Below are positions 25,477 through 37,100 of a stretch of DNA of 64,000 nt, in pieces. The notes under the pieces were generated by a model. The model did no database searches, had not been told where the DNA came from, and saw only the letters and a list, made by a program, of their open reading frames with translations. The DNA is taken from the NCBI RefSeq assembly GCF_045032955.1, contig NZ_JBJFZU010000014.1, positions 7,258 to 71,257 on the forward strand, written 5' to 3'. The number at the start of each line of letters is the position of its first letter. Position 1 is the first letter of the stretch. The position numbers and the translations under genes are program-made. The stretch comes from Ornithinicoccus sp045032955 (GTDB taxonomy: Bacteria > Actinomycetota > Actinomycetes > Actinomycetales > Dermatophilaceae).

Positions 25477-26949
25477 ATGACTGCCACCACGGCCGACAAG
25501 GCCATCTCTCAGATCGCTGTCAACGACATCGGTTCTGAGGAGGACCTGCTCGCGGCCATCGACGCGACGATCAAGAACTTCAACGACGGCGACATCGTCG
25601 AGGGGATCATCGTCAAGGTCGACCGGGACGAGGTCCTGCTCGACATCGGCTACAAGACCGAGGGCGTCATCCCCTCGCGCGAGCTCGCCATCAAGCACGA
25701 CGTCGACCCGTCCGAGGTCGTCACCGTCGGTGACGAGGTCGAGGCCCTGGTCCTCCAGAAGGAGGACAAGGAAGGTCGGCTGATCCTCTCCAAGAAGCGC
25801 GCCCAGTACGAGCGTGCCTGGGGTTCGATCGAGCAGATCAAGGAAGAGGACGGCGTCGTCACCGGCACCGTCATCGAGGTCGTCAAGGGTGGACTCATCC
25901 TCGACATCGGCCTGCGCGGCTTCCTCCCCGCCTCCCTCGTCGAGATGCGTCGCGTCCGCGACCTCCAGCCGTACGTCGGCAAGGAGATCGAGGCCAAGAT
26001 CATCGAGCTCGACAAGAACCGCAACAACGTGGTGCTCTCGCGCCGCGCGTGGTTGGAGCAGACGCAGTCCGAGGTCCGCACCACCTTCCTGAAGGAGCTG
26101 ACCAAGGGCCAGGTCCGCACCGGCACGGTCAGCAGCATCGTGAACTTCGGTGCCTTCGTGGACCTCGGTGGCGGCGTCGACGGCCTCGTGCACGTCTCCG
26201 AGCTGTCCTGGAAGCACATCGACCACCCGGGCGAGGTCGTCGAGGTCGGTGACGAGGTCACCGTCGAGGTGCTGGACGTGGACATGGACCGCGAGCGCGT
26301 GTCCCTGTCGCTCAAGGCGACCCTCGAGGACCCGTGGCAGACCTTCGCCCGCACCCACGCCATCGGCCAGGTCGTGCCGGGCAAGGTCACCAAGCTGGTG
26401 CCCTTCGGCGCGTTCGTGCGTGTCGAGGACGGCATCGAGGGCCTGGTGCACATCTCCGAGCTGGCCGAGCGTCACGTGGAGCTGCCGGAGCAGATCGTCA
26501 CCGTGGGCGCCGAGGTCTTCGTCAAGGTCATCGACATCGACCTGGAGCGTCGCCGGATCTCGCTGTCGCTGAAGCAGGCGAACGAGGCCGTGGCCGCGGA
26601 CTTCGACCCGACCCTCTACGGCATGGCCGCCGAGTACGACGACCAGGGGAACTACAAGTACCCCGAGGGCTTCGACCCGGAGACCAACGAGTGGCTGGAG
26701 GGCTTCGAGTCCCAGCGCGAAAAGTGGGAGAAGGAGTACGCCGACGCGCACGAGCGTTGGGAGGCCCACAAGGCGCAGGTCGAGGCCGCAGCCGAGGCCG
26801 CGGACTCCGACGAGGGTGTCGAGGTGGCCCCGGCCACGACCGCGTCCTACTCCTCCGACGTCCCCGAGGACACCCAGGAGGACGGTGGCGGAACCCTCGC
26901 CTCCGACGAGGCGCTGGCCGCCCTCCGGGAGAAGCTCACCGGTAACTGA
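25477..26949 (+). CDS. rpsA: 30S ribosomal protein S1
   Basis: 490 residues with four S1 RNA-binding domains (about 36-105, 123-187, 208-278 and 293-365) and a long acidic, Ala/Glu-rich C-terminal region. GQVRTGTVSSIVNFGAFVDLGGGVDGLVHVSEL is the most typical repeat region. S1 helps mRNA bind the ribosome; four-domain forms are the norm in actinobacteria, against six in Escherichia coli. ATG 25477 follows GGAG at 25462-25465. Codon use is strongly biased to C-ending codons, as for a highly expressed gene. A long hairpin terminator follows. Confidence 0.97.
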   Translation: MTATTADKAISQIAVNDIGSEEDLLAAIDATIKNFNDGDIVEGIIVKVDRDEVLLDIGYKTEGVIPSRELAIKHDVDPSEVVTVGDEVEALVLQKEDKEGRLILSKKRAQYERAWGSIEQIKEEDGVVTGTVIEVVKGGLILDIGLRGFLPASLVEMRRVRDLQPYVGKEIEAKIIELDKNRNNVVLSRRAWLEQTQSEVRTTFLKELTKGQVRTGTVSSIVNFGAFVDLGGGVDGLVHVSELSWKHIDHPGEVVEVGDEVTVEVLDVDMDRERVSLSLKATLEDPWQTFARTHAIGQVVPGKVTKLVPFGAFVRVEDGIEGLVHISELAERHVELPEQIVTVGAEVFVKVIDIDLERRRISLSLKQANEAVAADFDPTLYGMAAEYDDQGNYKYPEGFDPETNEWLEGFESQREKWEKEYADAHERWEAHKAQVEAAAEAADSDEGVEVAPATTASYSSDVPEDTQEDGGGTLASDEALAALREKLTGN

Positions 26950-26975
26950 GCGACCCCCTCGGTCGTCATCACGCA

Positions 26976-27005
26976 CGAGCCCGGCCCCGTCAGGGGCCGG
27001 GCTCG
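26976..27005 (+). terminator. Terminator hairpin after rpsA
   Basis: CGAGCCCGGCCCC (26976-26988) pairs perfectly with GGGGCCGGGCTCG (26993-27005) around a 4-nt loop, 27 nt after the rpsA stop. There is no real U-tract (TCCGCG follows), which is common for hairpin terminators in GC-rich actinobacteria. Confidence 0.7.
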
Positions 27006-27107
27006 TCCGCGTTCCTGGAAATACGCTGTGATAATGTTCCTGCGCATTTCGTAGGCCTTCGACCTGAGCGAACGATCCCGATCCCGCCCCCAGCAGAAAG
27101 GCATCCT

Positions 27108-28808
27108 GTGACATCCCCCTCAGACAGCCCGCCCACGTCCGAGGTCGAGGTCGAGGCCTCACCTCCGGAGGGCAGGTCCGGCCGCGGGCTGGCGCCCAGG
27201 GTGTTCTACCCCTCCGCCGTCCTCGTGTTCGTCTTCGTCCTCGCCGCCGCCGTCTTCCCGGAGGCGATGAACTCCGGGCTGGAGAAGGCCAACGAGGTCG
27301 TCGTCAACAGCATCGGCTGGTACTACGTGCTGCTGACGGTCTGCTTCGTCGGCTTCAGCCTCTGGCTGGCGATCAGCGACTACGGTCACATCACGCTGGG
27401 CAACGACGGCGAGAAGCCCGAGTTCGGCTACATGTCCTGGTTCGCCATGCTGTTCAGCGCCGGTATGGGGATCGGCCTCATGTTCTGGGGCGTCGCTGAG
27501 CCGCTGTACCACTTCGCCGGGCCACCCCCGGGGACCGGCGGCGGGTCGGACGCCGACATGGCGAACGCGGCGATGGGCCGGACCTTCCTGCACTGGGGCC
27601 TGCACGCCTGGGCCATCTACATCATCGTCGGCCTCGGCGTCGCCTACGCCGTGCACCGCAAGAAGCTGCCGGTGTCCATCCGGTGGGCGCTCAAGCCCAT
27701 CCTGGGTGACCGGGTGGAGGGGTGGATCGGGGACGTCATCGACGTCGTCGCCATCGTCGGCACGCTCTTCGGTGTGGCCACCTCGCTGGGCTTCGGCGTG
27801 GCGCAGGTGGGCGCCGGCATCAGCTTCCTCGGTCTCACCGAGGACGGCAGCGGTGCCTGGCTCCAGGTGGGCCTGATCGCGGCCATCACCGGTGTAGCCA
27901 CCCTGTCGGTGATGTCCGGTATCGGCAAGGGGATCAAGTGGCTGTCCAACATCAACCTGGTGCTGGCCGGTCTCCTGCTGCTCTTCGTCCTGACGGTGGG
28001 GCCGACGCAGTTCCTGCTCAACGACATGGTGCAGTCCCTCGGGTACTACCTGCAGAACTTCTTCTCGATGAGCTTCTCCACCTTCGCCTACCAGGAGGAG
28101 GGTCCGTCCTGGCTGGGCAGCTGGACCACCTACTACTGGGGTTGGTGGATCAGCTGGTCGCCCTTCGTCGGGATCTTCATCGCGCGCATCTCCCGGGGCC
28201 GGACGGTCCGGGAGTTCATCACCGGTGTCCTGCTGGTCCCGACCCTGCTCACCTCGCTCTGGTTCGTCATCATGGGCGGCACGGCGCTGCACCGCGAGAT
28301 CGTCGGGGACGGCGGCATCATCGGCGCGGACGGCTCGGTCTCCGAGAACGAGGCCCTCTTCCAGATGTTGGACGGGCTGCCCGGCGGGGCGTTCCTGCCC
28401 GGCCTGGCGATCATCATGATCGTCATCTTCTTCGTCACCAGCTCGGACTCCGGGTCCTACGTGGTCGACATGATCGCCAACGGCGGTGACCCGAACCCGC
28501 CGGTCTGGAGCCGCGTCATGTGGGCCGTGCTCGAGGGCGCCATCGCCGCGGTGCTCATCGTCGCCGGTGCGGCCTCCGGGGTCGAGGGTGGTGGCCTGGC
28601 CTCGCTGCAGACGATGGCCATCATCACGGCGGTGCCGTTCTCGGTGGTGATGATCGGGATCTGCATCTCCCTGGTGAAGGCGTTCATCGCCGAGGACAAG
28701 GAGCAGGAACGGGTGAAGCGCAAGGTGCTGGCCCGTGAGCTCGCGCTGGAGGCCGAGGAGATGCAGGCCGCGGTCCCGGGAGAGGGCACCGGCCGCTCCA
28801 GCGGCTGA
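27108..28808 (+). CDS. BCCT-family betaine/carnitine/choline transporter
   Basis: 566 residues with about twelve membrane helices. Signature sequences: SAGMGIGLMFWGVAEPLYHF near the sodium/substrate site and YYWGWWISWSPFVGIFIARI with SRGRTVREF, matching BetP/OpuD-type sodium-coupled transporters. It should import glycine betaine or a related osmolyte. The acidic N-terminus and Glu/Lys-rich C-terminal tail may sense osmotic state as in BetP (inference). GTG 27108 has GAAAGG upstream. The 158-bp upstream gap is AT-richer than its surroundings (GATAAT at 27030-27035) and probably has its own promoter. A hairpin follows the gene. Confidence 0.94.
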   Translation: MTSPSDSPPTSEVEVEASPPEGRSGRGLAPRVFYPSAVLVFVFVLAAAVFPEAMNSGLEKANEVVVNSIGWYYVLLTVCFVGFSLWLAISDYGHITLGNDGEKPEFGYMSWFAMLFSAGMGIGLMFWGVAEPLYHFAGPPPGTGGGSDADMANAAMGRTFLHWGLHAWAIYIIVGLGVAYAVHRKKLPVSIRWALKPILGDRVEGWIGDVIDVVAIVGTLFGVATSLGFGVAQVGAGISFLGLTEDGSGAWLQVGLIAAITGVATLSVMSGIGKGIKWLSNINLVLAGLLLLFVLTVGPTQFLLNDMVQSLGYYLQNFFSMSFSTFAYQEEGPSWLGSWTTYYWGWWISWSPFVGIFIARISRGRTVREFITGVLLVPTLLTSLWFVIMGGTALHREIVGDGGIIGADGSVSENEALFQMLDGLPGGAFLPGLAIIMIVIFFVTSSDSGSYVVDMIANGGDPNPPVWSRVMWAVLEGAIAAVLIVAGAASGVEGGGLASLQTMAIITAVPFSVVMIGICISLVKAFIAEDKEQERVKRKVLARELALEAEEMQAAVPGEGTGRSSG

Positions 28809-28850
28809 CCTGCGGACGGGGCCTGTCCAGGTCCTGAACCACGCCTGACG

Positions 28851-28882
28851 AGGGTGGCCCGGCCGAGCGGCCGGGCCACCCT
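28851..28882 (+). terminator. Terminator hairpin after the BCCT gene
   Basis: AGGGTGGCCCGGCC (28851-28864) pairs with GGCCGGGCCACCCT (28869-28882), 14 bp, loop GAGC, ending in TTG. It separates the transporter from the uvrB promoter. Confidence 0.75.
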
Positions 28883-28898
28883 TGTCGGTGGCGGGGGA

Positions 28899-28910
28899 TA
28901 CCGTTGAGGC

Positions 28911-28913
<3 letters not shown>
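28899..28913 (+). promoter_or_regulatory. Leaderless promoter of uvrB (TACCGT, 6 nt, ATG)
   Basis: TACCGT (28899-28904), six nt, ATG 28911, with no Shine-Dalgarno. It begins 16 nt after the preceding terminator. Confidence 0.55.
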
Positions 28914-31016
<2,103 letters not shown>

Positions 31017-31053
31017 CCCGGCGGGACGGGCGGGTCGGCCGGGACGGACCCGC

Positions 31054-31980
31054 TCAGACGACCTCGGGCTGGTTCCGTCGCCGGCGCCGCCCGGGCCCGG
31101 TCGGACGGCCCAGGACCAGCACGCTGGCCACGACGACCAGGGCCATCCCGAGCAGCTGCGGCAGGGCGAGCACCTGCCCGAGCACGATCAGCCCGGCGAG
31201 GGCGGCGGCGGCCGGCTCCAGGCTGAGCAGGACGCCGAAGGTGCCCGAGCGCAGGTGGCGCAACGCCAGCAGCTCGAGGCTGTACGGGATCGCCGAGGAC
31301 AGCAGCGCGATCCCGAGGCCGAGCAGCAAGGCCTCCGGCGTGACCAGTGCGCTGCCGGCGGTGGCCCAGCCCAGCGGCAGCATCACCACCGCACCCAGCG
31401 CCAGGCAGATGGCGATGCCGTCCAACCCCTCGAAGCGGGCACCGGTCCGGCGGCTGAGCACGATGTAGGCAGCCCAGCAGGCCCCGGCGGTGGCCGCGAG
31501 CAGGATGCCGGTGATGTCGAGCTCGGCCCACGGGGTGGTGAGGGCCTCCGAGATGAGCAGGACCCCGACCAGGGCCGCGCCGACCGCCAGCAGGTCACGG
31601 CGTCGTCGGGACAGCGCCGCCGCGAGGGCCAGCGGCCCGAGGAACTCGATGGTGACCGCGACGCCGATGGGCAGCCGGGTCAGGCTCCCGTAGAACGCGA
31701 TGTTCATGCAGGTCAGGGCCAGGGCGAAGAGGCTGACGACGCCCCAGTCCGCGGCGCTGCGACCACGGAGCCGCGGCCGGACCAGGGCCCAGAGGATGAC
31801 CGCCGCCAACGCCAGGCGCAGGGTCACCGACCCCAGGACACCGACCGTCGGCAGCAGGGTCGCGGCGAGGGCGCCGCCGAACTGCACGGAGACGACGGCG
31901 ACCAGCACCAGCACCACGGGCGGGACCCGTGGCCGGGCCCCCGGCGCGGGAGGCGCCGTCACCAACCGCGTTCCCGCCAC
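31054..31980 (-). CDS. EamA/DMT-family transporter (RhtA-like)
   Basis: 308 residues, ten hydrophobic segments in two EamA halves (about 20-150 and 160-290), ending in a basic RRRRRNQ tail. RhtA-type members export threonine or homoserine; the substrate here cannot be read. GTG 31980 lies inside the last codons of the MBL-fold gene (22-nt overlap); a second in-frame GTG at 31962 is possible. Convergent with uvrB: 37 bp between the stops, with a weak 7-bp hairpin at 31030-31053. Confidence 0.87.
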   Translation of the reverse strand: MAGTRLVTAPPAPGARPRVPPVVLVLVAVVSVQFGGALAATLLPTVGVLGSVTLRLALAAVILWALVRPRLRGRSAADWGVVSLFALALTCMNIAFYGSLTRLPIGVAVTIEFLGPLALAAALSRRRRDLLAVGAALVGVLLISEALTTPWAELDITGILLAATAGACWAAYIVLSRRTGARFEGLDGIAICLALGAVVMLPLGWATAGSALVTPEALLLGLGIALLSSAIPYSLELLALRHLRSGTFGVLLSLEPAAAALAGLIVLGQVLALPQLLGMALVVVASVLVLGRPTGPGRRRRRNQPEVV

Positions 31981-32648
31981 CCCGGCAGGTCGTCGCGCTC
32001 GGCGCCCAGCGTCGTGTTGTCACCGTGACCGGGGAGCACCAGCGCGTCGTCGTAGACGCCGAAGACTCGCTGCTCGAGGTCGTCCATGAGGCTGGCGAAG
32101 TCCTCCGGCGAGCCGGTCTTGCCGGGGCCGCCGGGGAAGAGGCTGTCCCCGGTGAACAGGGTGGTCCGCGCCCCCGTGTCGCCGAGGGTGCCGAGGGCCA
32201 GCGCCACCGAGCCGGGGGTGTGCCCGCGCAGCGCGACGACGTCCAGCTCCAGGTCGCCGACCCGGATCCGGTCACCCTGCTCGACACGGATGTCCACCGG
32301 GACGGGCAGCGCGTCGGCGTCGTCGGCCCCGGCGACCGTGGTGGCGCCGGTCGCCCGCACCATCTCCGCCAGCGCCTGGTGGTGGTCCTGGTGCCGGTGC
32401 GTGGTCAGCAGGGTGTCCAGGGCTTCCGGCCGGTCGGCCGCCCCGTCCTCGGCCAGCAGGCGGTGCAGCCGCGGCGCGTCGTCCGCGGCGTCCACGAGCA
32501 GCCGCTTCCCGGTGGCCCTGCAGGTCACCAGGTAGGCGTTGTTGTCCATCGGCCCGACGCTGCACTTGCGGACCACGGCAGGGCCGAGGTCCAGCACCCA
32601 GCTCGGGCCACCGGGGGAGACGTGTCCGGTCAGGTCTGCAGAGCTCAC
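31959..32648 (-). CDS. MBL-fold metal-dependent hydrolase (glyoxalase II-like)
   Basis: 229 residues. The metal-binding motif THRHQDHH, the later GHTPGSVAL, FTGDSLFPG (bridging Asp) and LPGHGDNTT match the GloB-like branch of the metallo-beta-lactamase superfamily. It probably hydrolyses a thioester of a low-molecular-weight thiol (mycothiol would be the actinobacterial choice), an inference from family. GTG 32648 lacks an SD but has TAGACT seven nt upstream. Overlaps the EamA gene, suggesting a two-gene unit. Confidence 0.88.
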   Translation of the reverse strand: MSSADLTGHVSPGGPSWVLDLGPAVVRKCSVGPMDNNAYLVTCRATGKRLLVDAADDAPRLHRLLAEDGAADRPEALDTLLTTHRHQDHHQALAEMVRATGATTVAGADDADALPVPVDIRVEQGDRIRVGDLELDVVALRGHTPGSVALALGTLGDTGARTTLFTGDSLFPGGPGKTGSPEDFASLMDDLEQRVFGVYDDALVLPGHGDNTTLGAERDDLPGWRERGW

Positions 32649-32655
32649 GGCGCCG

Positions 32656-32661
32656 AGTCTA
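32656..32661 (-). promoter_or_regulatory. Leaderless promoter of the MBL-fold gene (TAGACT, 7 nt, GTG)
   Basis: On minus, TAGACT (32661-32656) is followed after seven nt by GTG 32648. It lies in the 29-bp gap after gltD, so the gene has its own start although it is co-directional with gltD. Confidence 0.55.
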
Positions 32662-32677
32662 GTGCGGGCATACCTGC

Positions 32678-34138
32678 TCAGACGGTGAGCGGCCGGTCGG
32701 TCGGCCGGATCGGGGCGGGCAGGGTGCTCGTCCCGGTGAGGTAGGCGTCCACCGCCGCGGCGCAGGCCCGGCCCTCGGCGATGGCCCAGACGATGAGCGA
32801 CTGGCCACGGCCGCAGTCCCCGGCGGCGAAGACGCCGTCCATCGGGGTGGCGAAGGTGTCGTCCCGCTCGTAGGTGTTGACCGGGGTGCGGGGCAGGGTG
32901 CCCGAAGGCGCCGCGCTCTCGTCGGGACCGACGAAGCCCATGGCGAGCAGCACCAGCTGCGCCGGGATCTCCCGCTCGCTGCCCTCGATCGGCTGGAAAC
33001 GACCGTCCTCGAACCGGCCGTCGACCATCACCACACCGCGGACGGCGCCGTGCTCGTCACCCAGCACCTCGACCGTGGAGACGCCGTAGGACCGTTCACC
33101 GCCCTCCTGGTGGGCCTCGGAGACCTTGTAGAGCATCGGGTAGGTCGGCCACGGCTGGTGCTCGGGACGCTCGTGCGGCGGGGTGGTCATGATCTCCAGC
33201 TGCATGACCGAGCGGGCACGGTGCCGGTGCGCGGTCCCGAGGCAGTCGGCCCCGGTGTCACCGCCACCGATGATGATCACGTCCTTGTCCTCGGCGTCGA
33301 TGCCGCGCGGGTCACCGAGCGCCTCCCTGTTCGCCGGGACGAGGAAGTCCATCGCCGGGTGCACACCGTCGAGGTCCGCACCGGGGACCTGCAGGCCCCT
33401 GGGGACGGTGGACCCGGTGGCCATCACCACCGCGTCGAAGCGCTTGCGCAGCTCCACCAGGGACAGGTCGTCCGGTCCGTCACCCCCGATGGTGACCCCG
33501 GTGACGAAGCGGATGCCCTCGCCGCGCAGCTGGACCAGCCGGCGGTCCAGGACGGACTTCTCCATCTTGAACTCGGGGATGCCGTAGCGCAGCAGCCCGC
33601 CCACGGCGTCGGAGCGCTCGTAGACCACCACGGTGTGGCCCGCCCGACCCAGCTGCTGGGCGGCGGCCAGGCCGGCCGGACCGGAGCCGACCACCGCGAC
33701 GGTGCGCCCGCTCAGCCACTCCGGCTCCTGCGGGCTCACCCGCCCGTTGGAGAAGGCGCGGTCGATGATCGAGACCTCGATCTGCTTGATGGTCACCGCG
33801 GGCTGGTTGATGCTCAGCACGCAGGACGTCTCGCACGGGGCGGGGCACAGCCGACCGGTGAACTCGGGGAAGTTGTTGGTGGCGTGCAGGCGTTCGATCG
33901 CCTCGGCGAAGTTCGCCCGACGGGTGAGGTCGTTCCACTCCGGGATGAGGTTGCCCAGCGGGCACCCGGTGTGGCAGAACGGGATGCCGCAGTCCATGCA
34001 CCGGCTCGCCTGCCGCTGCAGCACCGAGGTCTCCTGCTCCCCGTGCACCTCGTTCCAGTCCATGATCCGGACCGGGACGGGACGCGAGGGACGGTCCTCA
34101 CGGTCGCGGTGGTTCAGGAAACCTTTGGGGTCAGCCAT
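32678..34138 (-). CDS. gltD: Glutamate synthase small subunit
   Basis: 486 residues. N-terminal Cys clusters for two [4Fe-4S] centres (CMDCGIPFCHTGCP and LCPAPCETSC), the FAD site VAVVGSGPAGLAAAQQLG and NAD(P)H site VIIIGGGDTGADC, then a terminal FAD motif VFAAGDCGRGQSLIVWA. It passes electrons from NADPH to GltB for reductive transfer of glutamine amide to 2-oxoglutarate. ATG 34138 overlaps the gltB 3' end by eight nt, implying coupling. Confidence 0.98.
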   Translation of the reverse strand: MADPKGFLNHRDREDRPSRPVPVRIMDWNEVHGEQETSVLQRQASRCMDCGIPFCHTGCPLGNLIPEWNDLTRRANFAEAIERLHATNNFPEFTGRLCPAPCETSCVLSINQPAVTIKQIEVSIIDRAFSNGRVSPQEPEWLSGRTVAVVGSGPAGLAAAQQLGRAGHTVVVYERSDAVGGLLRYGIPEFKMEKSVLDRRLVQLRGEGIRFVTGVTIGGDGPDDLSLVELRKRFDAVVMATGSTVPRGLQVPGADLDGVHPAMDFLVPANREALGDPRGIDAEDKDVIIIGGGDTGADCLGTAHRHRARSVMQLEIMTTPPHERPEHQPWPTYPMLYKVSEAHQEGGERSYGVSTVEVLGDEHGAVRGVVMVDGRFEDGRFQPIEGSEREIPAQLVLLAMGFVGPDESAAPSGTLPRTPVNTYERDDTFATPMDGVFAAGDCGRGQSLIVWAIAEGRACAAAVDAYLTGTSTLPAPIRPTDRPLTV

Positions 34139-37100
34139 GAGAGTCCTCCAGGATGAGCTGCCAGGCGTGCGGGCCGTTGGGGTCGTCGCCGCGCTCCTCC
34201 GCCTCGCGGCGGATGCGCAGGACGCTGGCGTACTGGCGTGGGGTGATGACGGTGATCCGATGTGCCCAGTCGGGGTCGGAGAGGAGCTGCTCGGCGACGC
34301 TGCTGCCGGTGAGCTCGCGGTGCTCCTCGATCAGGGCCCGCACCTCCTCGGTCCGGTCCGTCTCGGCCAGCGGGAAGAGGAGCAGGTCGCCGTTGGCCGT
34401 GGCCAGCGGGTTCAACCGGTCCTGCTGCAGGTCCAGGACGAAGGCGCTGCCGCCGGACATCCCGGCACCGATGTTGCGGCCGGTGCGACCCAGGATGAGG
34501 GCCCTGCCGCCGGTCATGTACTCCAGCGCGTGGTCGCCCACGCCCTCGACGACGGCGGTGGCCCCGGAGTTGCGCACGCAGAATCGCTCGCCGACGGTGC
34601 CGCGCAGGTTCACCTGCCCGGCGGTGGCGCCGTAGCAGATGACGTTCCCGGCGATCACCTGGTCCATCGCGACGAAGGGCGCGTCCTCGGAGGGGCGGAC
34701 CACGATCCGACCGCCGGACAGGCCCTTGCCGACGAAGTCGTTGGCGTCACCGACCAGGCGCAGGGTGGCACCGGAGGGCAGGAAGGCGCCGAACGACTGC
34801 CCCGCCGAACCGGTGAAGGTCAGGTCGATGCATCCCTCCGGCAGCCCGTCCGGGCCGGCGGCCACGGTGATGTGGTGCCCCAGCAGGGTGCCGACCGTCC
34901 GGTTGACGTTGGTGATAGGGAAGTGCCCGGTCACCGGGGTGCCGTCGCGGAGCGCGGGGCCGGCGAGCTCGACAAGCTGGTTGTCCAGCGCCGCCTCGAG
35001 CCCGTGCTCCTGGGTGGTGGTGCACCGCCGCGAGGCCCCCTCCGGGATCGCGGTCATGTGCAGGATCGGCGCCAGGTCGAGACCGTCGGCCTTCCAGTGC
35101 TCGACCGCGGCGGAGGTGTCGAGCAGGTCCGCCCGTCCGATGACCTCGTCCAGGCTGCGGTAGCCGAGCCCCGCGAGCAGCTCACGCACCTGCTGGGCGA
35201 CGAAGGTGAAGAAGTTCACCACGTGCTCGGCCTTGCCGGTGTACCGCTCCCGCAGCTCGGGGTTCTGGGTGGCGATCCCCACCGGGCAGGTGTCCAGGTG
35301 GCAGACCCGCATCATGATGCATCCGGAGACGACCAGCGGGGCGGTGGCGAAGCCGTACTCCTCGGCGCCGAGCAGCGCGGCCACCAGCACGTCCCGCCCG
35401 GTCTTGAGCTGCCCGTCGCACTGCACGACGATCCGGTCCCGGAGACCGTTCTTCAGCAGCGTCTGCTGGGTCTCGGCCAGACCGAGCTCCCACGGGGTGC
35501 CGGCGTGCTTCAGCGAGGTCAGCGGGCTGGCGCCGGTGCCCCCGTCGTGGCCGGAGATCAGCACCACGTCCGACTTGGCCTTGGCCACCCCGGCCGCGAC
35601 CGTGCCCACCCCGATCTGGCTGACCAGCTTGACGTGCACGCGCGCCTTCGGGTTGGCGTTCTTCAGGTCGTGGATGAGCTGCTTGATGTCCTCGATCGAG
35701 TAGATGTCGTGGTGCGGCGGCGGCGAGATGAGCCCGACGCCGGGGGTCGAGTGCCGGGTGCTGGCCACCCAGGGGTAGACCTTGCCGGGCGGCAGCTGGC
35801 CCCCCTCGCCTGGCTTGGCGCCCTGGGCCATCTTGATCTGGATGTCGTCGGCGTGCACCAGGTACGGCGAGGTCACCCCGAACCGTCCGGAGGCGACCTG
35901 CTTGATCGCGGACCGTCGCTCGGGGTCCAGCAGCCGGTCGACGTCCTCTCCGCCCTCGCCGGTGTTGGACTTGCCGCCCAGCCTGTTCATCGCGATCGCC
36001 AGCGTCTCGTGCGCCTCCTGCGAGATGGAGCCGTAGCTCATCGCGCCGGTGGCGAAGCGTCGGACGATGTCGCTGACCGGCTCGACCTCGTCGACGTCGA
36101 TCGGTTCCCGGTCCGGGTTGGTCCGGAACAGCCCGCGCAGGGTCATCAGGTCACCGGCCTGCTCGTCGACCAGGTCGGTGTACTGCTGGAAGATGTCGTA
36201 GCGCCCCTGCCGGGTGGCGTGCTGCAGCCGGAAGATGGCCTCCGGGCCGAAGAGGTGCGGCGGCCCCTCGCGGCGCCACTGGTACTCACCGCCGATGGTC
36301 AGCGCCCGGTGGTAGGGCGGGATGCCGGAGAGCGGGTAGGCCACCGCGTGCCGGCGTGCCACCTCCTCGGCGATGACGTCCAGGCCCACCCCGTCGATCT
36401 GGCTGGTGGTCCCGGTGAACCACCGCTCGACGACGTCCCGGGACAGGCCGACGGCCTCGAAGGTCTGGGCGCCGCGGTAGGAGGACACCGTGGAGATGCC
36501 CATCTTGGACATGACCTTCAGGACGCCCTTGCCGAGGGCCTTGATCAGGTTCCTGATCGCCACGTCCGGGTCCAGGCCGTCCAGCACCTGGCCGGAGGAG
36601 CACAGGTTCTCCACCGACTCCATGGCCAGGTACGGGTTGACGGCGGCGGCGCCGTAGGCGACCAGCAGGGCGACGTGGTGCACCTCGCGGACGTCTCCGG
36701 CCTCCACCAGCAGCCCCACCCGGGTACGGGTGTTGTTGCGCACCAGGTGGTGGTGCACCGCGCTGGTGAGCAGCAGCGACGGGATCGGTGCCTGCTCCCG
36801 GTCCGCGTGCCGGTCCGAGAGCACCACGAAGAAGGCGCCCCGGGCCACGGCCGCGTCGACCTCCGCGCAGATCTCCTCGAGGCGGTGCTCGAGCGCCTCC
36901 GCCCCGAGGTCCACCCGGTAGAGGCCGCGGACCACGACGGGGGTGAACTCCGGGTGCTCGCCCTCCAGGTTGATCCGCCGCAGCTTGGCCAGCTGGTCGT
37001 TGTCGATCACCGGGAAGGGCAGCACGACCTGCCGGGCGTGCTCGGGGGTCTCCGAGAGCAGGTTCGGCTCCGGGCCGGTGGAGCCCTCCAGCGAGGTGAC

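Noticed and set aside
31030..31053. Terminator between uvrB and the EamA gene
   Set aside because: Only a 7-bp stem with a 10-nt loop and no U-tract; too weak to call.
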